Notes under the pieces: model-generated | Database searches by the model: none | The model's input: the letters and a program-made list of their open reading frames with translations, nothing else | Told to the model about the DNA's origin: nothing | Shown: piece by piece, positions 5,652 to 10,947 of the stretch | Layout of the letters: each line of letters opens with the position of its first letter | How positions within the stretch are numbered: position 1 is the stretch's first letter | NCBI GenBank assembly: GCA_903834645.1 | Contig: CAILKA010000173.1 | Span: forward strand, 1-10,947 | Length of the DNA: 10,947 nt | Origin: an uncultured beta proteobacterium | GTDB lineage: Bacteria > Pseudomonadota > Gammaproteobacteria > Burkholderiales > Burkholderiaceae_C | Reading direction: 5' to 3' | Program-made: the position numbers and the translations under genes

Positions 5652-6839
5652 ATGCGCCGGATGTTGGCCCTCGTGGTGGCGACAGCCTGCGGCACGCTTG
5701 CCGTCGCCCAGCCCCAGTGGCCCATCACCGAGCGCCAGCGTGACGCCGCCGAGCGGGTGGCGCAGGCGGGCGTGCCGCTGGCCGACCTCGCCCCCGACGC
5801 CCCGCAGCGCCACACGGTGCAGCCGGGCGACACGCTGTGGAGCCTGGCCAAGCTGTTCCTGAAGTCGCCCTGGCGCTGGCCCGAGCTGTGGGGCATGAAC
5901 CTCGAGCAGGTGCGCAACCCGCACCGCATCTTCCCCGGTCAGACGCTGCTGCTCCTGCGAGACGGGGAGCGCGCGCGGCTCGTGCTGGCCAGCGCGCAGG
6001 GCACGGGCCACAGCGACGGCCCGGCGGGCGCCCCGGGTGGCGAGGCCGCGGCCGGGCTGCCCACGGTGCGCATCTCGCCGCGGGCACGAGGCGAGATGCT
6101 GCCGGCGCTGTCCATCGCCCCGGTGTCGGCGCGCGCGCTGGCACCCTTCCTGAGCGAGACCGTGGTGCTGGAAACCGACGACCTGGCGCGCGCGCCGCGG
6201 ATCGTGGGCGCGCTGGATGGGCGGCTGCTGCTGTCGCAGGGCGAAACCGCCTATGTGCGCGGCGAACTGGGCGACGCCCAGGATTTCCGCGTCTTTCGGG
6301 CGCCCGTGCCCCTGCGCGACCCGGCCACCGGAGAGCTGCTCGGCTACGAGGCACGCTACGTCGGCCGCGCACGCACCCTTCGGTCCGCGCCTACCTCGGG
6401 CGGGGCCGCCGTGCCCGCGGGAGAGGTGGTCCCCACGGCGCTGCGCCTGACGCACACCCGACTGGAGGCGACCGTGGGCGACCGGCTCGCGCCTGCCGAG
6501 ACGGCCGACTGGGCGGGCTTCGTGCCGCGGGCGCCTGGCATTCCCGTGGAAGCGCGTGTGGTGTCTTTCGTCGGCGAGGGACTCAGCGCGAGCCAGAAGC
6601 AGATCGTGTCCGTGAACCGGGGTGCGCGTGACGGGATGGAGCGGGGTCACGTGCTGTCGCTGTGGCGCGCCGGCCAGGTGAGGGCCGACCCGGCCGACCC
6701 GAAGGGCCCCCGGCTGCGCTTCCCCGACGAGCGCCATGGCACCGTGATGCTCGTGCGCGTCTTCGATCGCGTGTCCTACGCACTCGTGCTCGACATCGGC
6801 GAGCCGGTGCGCATCGGGGACCGCCTCACCCAACCCTGA
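5652..6839 (+). CDS. Exported LysM domain protein
   Basis: 395 residues. A signal peptide MRRMLALVVATACGTLAVA ends with an AVA-Q cleavage site after residue 19. A WPITERQRDAAERVAQAGVPLADLAPDAP region (23-51) is followed by one LysM domain (about 53-103): HTVQPGDTLWSLAKLFL, the WRWPELWGMN insert and NPHRIFPGQTLLL. LysM domains bind peptidoglycan, so a periplasmic cell-wall-associated role is inferred. The remainder (about 110-395) is mostly beta-type sequence with no enzyme motif that I recognise. The protein is of the type usually found next to dprA and divergent from def in betaproteobacteria. The start is the ATG at 5652, giving a normal signal peptide; the frame is open upstream to 5478 with only GTG/TTG starts, and ATG 5661 is another option. 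The ribosome site is weak. dprA begins 23 bp downstream. Confidence 0.9.
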   Translation: MRRMLALVVATACGTLAVAQPQWPITERQRDAAERVAQAGVPLADLAPDAPQRHTVQPGDTLWSLAKLFLKSPWRWPELWGMNLEQVRNPHRIFPGQTLLLLRDGERARLVLASAQGTGHSDGPAGAPGGEAAAGLPTVRISPRARGEMLPALSIAPVSARALAPFLSETVVLETDDLARAPRIVGALDGRLLLSQGETAYVRGELGDAQDFRVFRAPVPLRDPATGELLGYEARYVGRARTLRSAPTSGGAAVPAGEVVPTALRLTHTRLEATVGDRLAPAETADWAGFVPRAPGIPVEARVVSFVGEGLSASQKQIVSVNRGARDGMERGHVLSLWRAGQVRADPADPKGPRLRFPDERHGTVMLVRVFDRVSYALVLDIGEPVRIGDRLTQP

Positions 6840-6862
6840 GCAGGGCGGCGCGGCGGCGGGCC

Positions 6863-7993
6863 ATGGACGAACTGGAGTTCCGGGCCTGGCACCGCCTGGC
6901 GCACACGCCGGGCCTGTCGCGCTCGGCAGCGCGTGCGTTGCTGGGCGCCTGCGGCTCCGCCCTGGAGGCGTCCCGGCTCGGCGCCGACGACGTCCAGGCA
7001 CTGGCCGGAGCGCGCGCGGCAGCCGCCTGGCGCGGCGAGGCGGGCCGGCCCGGCGTGGCAGCGGGGCTGCTCGCGGCCTGCCGCTGGCGCGAGGGCGCGC
7101 AGCGGCATGTGCTGGCCTTGGGCGAGCCAGACTACCCGGAGCTGCTGCTGCACGCGCCGGACCCGCCGTTGCTGCTCTATGTGCAAGGGGATGCGGCGCT
7201 GCTGCGCGGCAGCGCAGCGGGCAGCACCTGCCTGGAGGTGGTGGGCAGCCGCCAACCGACACCGGCCGGCCGCGCCCACGCACGGGTCTTCGCACGTGCC
7301 TTCGCCCAGGCCGGCCTGACGGTCGTCTCGGGCCTGGCGATCGGCGTCGACGCCGCGGCACACGAGGGTGCGCTGGAGGGTGGCGGCCCGACGGTGGCGG
7401 TCACGGGAACGGGGCCGGACCTCGTCTACCCGAGCCGTCACCGCGAGCTCGCCGCGCGCATCGCGGCGCAAGGGGCGATCGTCACCGAGTACCCCCCTGG
7501 CACGCCTTCGCGCGCCGAGCACTTCCCGCAGCGCAACCGCATCCTCGCCGGCCTGGCGCGCGGCACGCTCGTGGTGGAGGCGGCGCTGCAATCGGGCTCG
7601 TTGATCACGGCGCGGCTGGCCGCCGAGTCCGGACGCGAGGTCTTCGCGATCCCCGGATCGATCGACTCTGCGCAGTCACGCGGCTGCCACGCACTGATCC
7701 GCCAGGGTGCGCTGCTCGTGGAGCAGCCTCAGGAGGTGCTGGCCGAGCTGGGCTGGGAGTCGCGCACACCGCCCCGGGATGCAGGCGGGCCTGACACGCG
7801 GGACACGCGCGACACGCGAGACGCACGCGCGCTGCTGGAGGCGCTGGGCTTCGAGCCGGTCGACCTCGATACCCTGGCGCTGCGCACCGGACTGCCCGGC
7901 GCCGAGCTCGCTGCCAGACTGCTCGAGCTCGAACTTGAAGGTCGAGTGAGCCGGATGCCAGGGGGGTTTTTCCAGCGATGTGGCCTGGCCTAG
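6863..7993 (+). CDS. dprA: DNA processing protein DprA (Smf)
   Basis: Binds incoming single-stranded DNA in transformation, protects it and loads RecA; cytoplasmic. 376 residues. An N-terminal helical region (about 1-75, SAM-like) precedes the Rossmann-type DNA-binding domain (about 85-290): EVVGSRQPTPAGR (125-137), VVSGLAIGVDAAAH (154-167), GTGPDLVYPSRH (182-193), FPQRNRILAGLARGTLVVEA (221-240), SGSLITAR (244-251) and REVFAIPGS (258-266). The C-terminal winged-helix domain spans about 320-376, ending MPGGFFQR. These are the family hallmarks and all are intact. Between the two domains is a DTR repeat linker (311-322). The ATG at 6863 is chosen by family length; there is no clear Shine-Dalgarno. 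It is probably co-transcribed with the LysM gene; smg starts 29 bp after its stop. Natural competence is not proven, since dprA is widespread in non-transformable bacteria. Confidence 0.96.
   Translation: MDELEFRAWHRLAHTPGLSRSAARALLGACGSALEASRLGADDVQALAGARAAAAWRGEAGRPGVAAGLLAACRWREGAQRHVLALGEPDYPELLLHAPDPPLLLYVQGDAALLRGSAAGSTCLEVVGSRQPTPAGRAHARVFARAFAQAGLTVVSGLAIGVDAAAHEGALEGGGPTVAVTGTGPDLVYPSRHRELAARIAAQGAIVTEYPPGTPSRAEHFPQRNRILAGLARGTLVVEAALQSGSLITARLAAESGREVFAIPGSIDSAQSRGCHALIRQGALLVEQPQEVLAELGWESRTPPRDAGGPDTRDTRDTRDARALLEALGFEPVDLDTLALRTGLPGAELAARLLELELEGRVSRMPGGFFQRCGLA
7793..7828 (+). repeat. In-frame 9-bp tandem repeat in dprA encoding Asp-Thr-Arg
   Basis: Three copies of GACACGCGN (7793-7819) followed by a diverged GACGCACGC unit. 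They encode DTR-DTR-DTR-DAR, residues 311-322, in the linker between the Rossmann and winged-helix domains. Units of 9 bp keep the frame, so copy number could vary between strains without breaking the gene. Confidence 0.85.
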
Positions 7994-8010
7994 GCCCGCC
8001 GACGCTGGGG

Positions 8011-8016
8011 TATAGT
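8011..8016 (+). promoter_or_regulatory. Candidate -10 box of smg, leaderless type
   Basis: TATAGT, one mismatch from TATAAT, with 6 bases to the smg ATG at 8023. The expected transcription start is at or next to the A of the ATG, and no Shine-Dalgarno is present. No good -35 lies 15-19 bp upstream, which is inside the dprA 3' end. Confidence 0.45.
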
Positions 8017-8022
8017 GAACTC

Positions 8023-8475
8023 ATGTTCGACGTGCTGGTCTACGTGTACGAAACCTACTGGAGGCCCGACGCCTGTCCCGACCACCGGCAGCTGGCTCGC
8101 AAGCTGACTGCTGTGGGATTCGAGAACGAGGAAATCCAGGAAGCGCTGAGCTGGCTAGACGGGCTGGCTGTCACGGCGCAGCACGCCGTCACCCCGCAAA
8201 GCGCGCTGGGTACGCGTGTCTACACGGCCTCCGAGCGCGAGCAGCTGGGCGACGACTCCATCGGCTTCGTCAGCTTCCTGGAGTCCGCCGGGGTGCTACC
8301 TCCGCCCATGCGCGAGATCGTGATCGAGCGCGCGCTTGCCTGCGGCGGCAGCCCGGTCGAGCTCGAGGATCTCAAGGTCATCGTGCTGATGGTCTTCTGG
8401 AGCCTGGGCGAGGAGCCCGACGCGCTCATCCTCGACGAACTCTTCGTCGACGCCCAGGACCGGCTCATCCACTGA
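8023..8475 (+). CDS. smg: Smg family protein (DUF494), function unknown
   Basis: 150 residues, close to the usual 155-160 of the Smg/DUF494 family. Recognised by the start MFDVLVYVYETYW (1-13), the central AVGFENEEIQEALSWLDGL (30-48), RVYTASEREQL (65-75), GFVSFLESAGVLPPPMREIVIERAL (81-105) and ELEDLKVIVLMVFWS...EEPDALILDEL near the C-terminus. It is acidic, without signal peptide or membrane span, so cytoplasmic. No biochemical role is firmly known; the gene usually follows dprA, and often topA comes next. The ATG at 8023 matches the family N-terminus; an upstream ATG at 7978 lies within dprA and lacks similarity. smg converges on the DUF1631 gene with an 18 bp gap. Confidence 0.95.
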   Translation: MFDVLVYVYETYWRPDACPDHRQLARKLTAVGFENEEIQEALSWLDGLAVTAQHAVTPQSALGTRVYTASEREQLGDDSIGFVSFLESAGVLPPPMREIVIERALACGGSPVELEDLKVIVLMVFWSLGEEPDALILDELFVDAQDRLIH

Positions 8476-8493
8476 CGCTGGCCGTGCCCGGCC
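8476..8493. other. Short convergent gap between smg and the DUF1631 gene
   Basis: Only 18 bp separate the two stop codons. CTGA...GGCC and GGCC...TCAG (8472-8497) can pair weakly across it, using both stop codons. There is no T tract on either strand, so any terminators must lie inside the opposing gene or be Rho-dependent. Confidence 0.4.
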
Positions 8494-10905
8494 TCAGGAG
8501 CCCAGCAACTCCGGATGGGCGTCCAGCCGCGCCAGCACGTTGCGCGTGGCGCGCGCCGTGAGCGGCTCGTCCTCGGCCGGGCGCAGGGCCTGGCGCTCCA
8601 GATAGATGGCCAGCTCGCGCATCGGCACGAGCACGCACCGCCCGCCGCCAGCGACGAACATCGAGAGCTGCCGGCGCAGCCCCTGCCACGCCAGCTGCAC
8701 CGCCTCGCTGCGGCCGCGGAAATCGAACTGGTGCCAGCTGCCCACCTGCAGCTCGGCCGCGCGCGCCAGGGCCTGGGCCGAAGGCGCGGGCGCCCCCGGC
8801 TCGCTCGCCACCTCGAGCCCGGCTGTCTCCTGGTCGGACAGGTCGAGCATCATGGCGTCCTCGATCTGCAGCTCGGCGCTGTCGGGCAGCAACTCGTCGA
8901 GCGTCTCCAGGCGCTGGGTGAGCTCGGCCAGGCGCTCGCGCGAGATCACGGCCGACTTGGCGGTGAAGGCCGCCGCCAGCGCGTTGTTGAGCTCGCGCAC
9001 GCGCGCCTCCTGGCGCGCGGCGTCGATGCCGGCAGACGCCATGCCCTCGCGCACCGCCTTGAGCAGCTGCGGCAGCCGGCGGATCACTTCCGCGCGTTCC
9101 TCGCGCGTGGCCTTGGCGCCCGCAGCCCAGATGAGGTCGGCAGCGGCCCGCTTCATCGCCTGGATCTGGGTGCTCTGCGTGCCGTGGCGCAGGCTGGTGA
9201 TGGCCAGCACGTCGGCCCACACCTGGAAGAGGAAGTCGCGCACGCCCTCGTTCACCGGCAGCGCGTCGAGCATGCGGCGCAGCTCGATCGTGTACTGGAT
9301 GACGAGGGTCTCGCGCTGCTCGACCTGCTCGGCCAGCGAGACGGCCGTGCGCGCCGCATCGCTTTGCTCGCGCATGAACTTCTCGATGAACTTCTCGAAC
9401 TCGGTGAGCACGGTCTGGAAGACGCGCCGGCCGGTGTCCGGGTAGGCCTCCACCACCTGCACCACGCGCCGGATCTCGCGCCCGAGCGCGTCACCGAGCG
9501 TATCGGCCATGCGGTCGAACCCCATGGCGCAGGCGCCCATGCGATCGATCAGGCGGCGCGCGGGATGGTCGGAGGTGGCGAAGAAGTCGGGCTCGGACAC
9601 CGCCACGCGCAGCACCGGCATCTGCAGCCGCGCGAACAGCACCCGCACCGAAGCCGGGATGCGATCCTCGGCGAGGATGGCCTGGAAGAGCAGGTCCACG
9701 ATCTCGATCGTGGCGCGCTCCTCCTGCGAGGTGGCAGCACGCTTGAGCTGCAGCTTGCGCGTGCCGAGCTCCTCCAGCAGGGCGGTCTGCGTGACGGCTC
9801 CCGCCTCCAGCGGGCCCCCCTTGTCGGCGCGCTCGGCCACCATGCGCTGGGTGGCCTGGATCGCGGTGGCGAGCTCGGGCGAGACCTGCCAGGTGCGGGT
9901 GGCTGCGCCGAAGGTCGGCAGATGCTCCGTGACCAGTTGCCCCAGGCGCACCGTGAGCTGCTCGGCCGATGCCCCGCCCGGCGTCTGCAGCGCCGCGGGC
10001 TGCGCAGCCTGGCGCGGCGCGCGCCCGGCAGGGTCGCCCGAAGCCGGCACGAGGGGTGCATCGCTTGCCCGGGCCGATCGAGCCGATGATGAGGCAGCAC
10101 CCGCGCCGGGAGCCACCGGCGCGGCCGGCTGGCGCACCCCGGACCCGCCGCCAGCACCCGACGACTCGATCTTGCGGCCCTGCAGCCGCACCTCGGGCAT
10201 CACACCGGCGGCCACGAGCCTGCGATTGGCCTCCTGGCAGGCCATCAGGCAGATGAGCGCGAACTGCTCGTGCAGCACGCCCGCACAAAGGTGCCAGAAC
10301 TTCAGGGCCAGCCCGGCTTCGGTCCAGGCATCGGCAATGAGCCGCCCGAGCGCGGTCGGCATCAGCAGATCCGTCTCCGCCAGCGTGTCCACACCCTCCA
10401 GATGGGCGATGCGCGCGCGCAGGTCCACCAGCTCCCAGGAGGTGAGGTCGGCCACGGCTGCGCCCAGGCGCGAACCGTGGATGCCGCGCTCGATGGTCGC
10501 ATCGTCCACGAGCGACAGCGCCACCTCCTCCTGCGGCGGGGCTGCAGGCGGCGTCAGGGCTGGCGCGGGGCGCGGCGACCAGCGTGCTGCGGTGCCCCGG
10601 CCGGGGCCCGGGCCCGAACCGGATCGCGGGGAGCCACTGGGCGCTGGCGGAGTGGCTGCCTGCAGCATGCGCCGCGGCAGCCGGTCAGCCAGGAGACGCT
10701 GCCAGTCATCCTGGTGCCGGGCCAGCGCCTCCAGCAGGTCACGCCTGTCGTCGATGGCCGCACGCGAGATGGCCGGCGCATCGAGCTGACGCTTGGCCCA
10801 CAGCGTGAGCGACTGCATCACCACCGGCAGGCCACGCAGCACATGCTCGGCCCACTGGCGCCGTGCCTGGCGGGCGATTTCGTGGGGTGCGGCGCCGGAG
10901 GACAT
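8494..10905 (-). CDS. Large DUF1631 family protein, function unknown
   Basis: 803 residues, cytoplasmic by absence of signal peptide or membrane spans. Layout: a helical N-terminal region (8-85), a Pro/Gly/Ser-rich linker (86-125), a conserved helical block (127-246), a second Ala/Pro/Ser-rich linker (248-315), the main DUF1631 helical domain (about 316-690), an acidic stretch (672-704) and a C-terminal beta-type domain (718-775) starting QVGSWHQFDFRGRSEAVQLAW. The family signature is EDRIPASVRVLFARLQMPV with DFFATSDHPARRLIDRM (413-455). The C-terminal domain recalls a PilZ fold, but the RxxxR and D/NxSxxG c-di-GMP motifs are not seen, so a binding role is unsupported. The ATG at 10905 is the only sensible start; there is no Shine-Dalgarno, and GACAAT ends 8 bases upstream. 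It stands alone, converging on smg. Confidence 0.9.
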   Translation of the reverse strand: MSSGAAPHEIARQARRQWAEHVLRGLPVVMQSLTLWAKRQLDAPAISRAAIDDRRDLLEALARHQDDWQRLLADRLPRRMLQAATPPAPSGSPRSGSGPGPGRGTAARWSPRPAPALTPPAAPPQEEVALSLVDDATIERGIHGSRLGAAVADLTSWELVDLRARIAHLEGVDTLAETDLLMPTALGRLIADAWTEAGLALKFWHLCAGVLHEQFALICLMACQEANRRLVAAGVMPEVRLQGRKIESSGAGGGSGVRQPAAPVAPGAGAASSSARSARASDAPLVPASGDPAGRAPRQAAQPAALQTPGGASAEQLTVRLGQLVTEHLPTFGAATRTWQVSPELATAIQATQRMVAERADKGGPLEAGAVTQTALLEELGTRKLQLKRAATSQEERATIEIVDLLFQAILAEDRIPASVRVLFARLQMPVLRVAVSEPDFFATSDHPARRLIDRMGACAMGFDRMADTLGDALGREIRRVVQVVEAYPDTGRRVFQTVLTEFEKFIEKFMREQSDAARTAVSLAEQVEQRETLVIQYTIELRRMLDALPVNEGVRDFLFQVWADVLAITSLRHGTQSTQIQAMKRAAADLIWAAGAKATREERAEVIRRLPQLLKAVREGMASAGIDAARQEARVRELNNALAAAFTAKSAVISRERLAELTQRLETLDELLPDSAELQIEDAMMLDLSDQETAGLEVASEPGAPAPSAQALARAAELQVGSWHQFDFRGRSEAVQLAWQGLRRQLSMFVAGGGRCVLVPMRELAIYLERQALRPAEDEPLTARATRNVLARLDAHPELLGS

Positions 10906-10910
10906 GGAAG

Positions 10911-10930
10911 CGGATTGTCAGCGCGCCGGC
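10911..10930 (-). promoter_or_regulatory. Shared 20-base promoter-like element upstream of the DUF1631 gene
   Basis: The minus strand reads GCCGGCGCGCTGACAATCCG, matching the element before azlC (3391-3410) except for one base. GACAAT (10914-10919) can be a -10 box with 8 bases to the ATG. Upstream, the minus strand begins GGGGCTTTTCGG, possibly the end of another gene's terminator; nothing more can be said of 10931-10947. Confidence 0.5.
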
Positions 10931-10947
10931 CGATGCCGAAAAGCCCC

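Noticed and set aside
5586..7361. 591-codon minus-strand open frame opposite the LysM and dprA genes
   Set aside because: Antisense to two recognised genes; Arg/Pro/Ala-rich low-complexity translation with no motif.
8515..10089. 524-codon plus-strand open frame opposite the DUF1631 gene
   Set aside because: His/Leu/Arg-rich translation is the shadow of helical DUF1631 coding on the other strand; no similarity to known proteins.
1..10947. Defence system, prophage, insertion sequence, CRISPR array or biosynthetic cluster
   Set aside because: All substantial reading frames are accounted for by housekeeping or conserved genes; no spaced repeats, transposase, integrase, tRNA or att-like repeat is seen.

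Overview
The window is about 70% G+C and reads as chromosomal core DNA of a betaproteobacterium, most likely a Burkholderiales member. The basis is the very high third-position GC, the fmt-def gene pair divergent from a LysM-dprA-smg run (an arrangement common in beta- and gammaproteobacteria), and a DUF1631 protein. I see no mobile elements, RNA genes, CRISPR arrays or prophage genes. Genes cover nearly everything; the longest non-coding stretch is the ~205 bp divergent region at 5447-5651.

Left part, minus strand, in transcription order: def (peptide deformylase, 5446-4934), fmt (Met-tRNA formyltransferase, 4887-3892), a small lipoprotein (3843-3493), azlC-azlD (branched-chain amino acid exporter pair, overlapping by ATGA, 3387-2294), pgk (phosphoglycerate kinase, 2246-1053), and the N-terminal 293 residues of a MaeB-type malic enzyme (880 to the window edge). 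def and fmt work on the two ends of N-formylmethionine use. pgk and the malic enzyme are both central carbon enzymes.

Middle part, plus strand, divergent from def: an exported LysM protein (5652-6839), dprA (6863-7993, DNA uptake and recombination mediator) and smg (8023-8475). Right part, minus strand: one large DUF1631 protein (10905-8494) that converges on smg with an 18 bp gap.

The most interesting signal is in the start regions. Four genes (pgk, azlC, smg, DUF1631) have no convincing Shine-Dalgarno sequence; instead a -10-like hexamer sits 6-8 bases before the start codon, as expected for leaderless or nearly leaderless mRNAs. Two of these, azlC and the DUF1631 gene, share a 20-base element with 19 identities placed 3 and 5 bases before the start codon, which suggests a common promoter or operator type. 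A fifth such hexamer precedes a 12-codon ORF in the leader of the LysM gene. No obviously new defence or biosynthetic system is visible.
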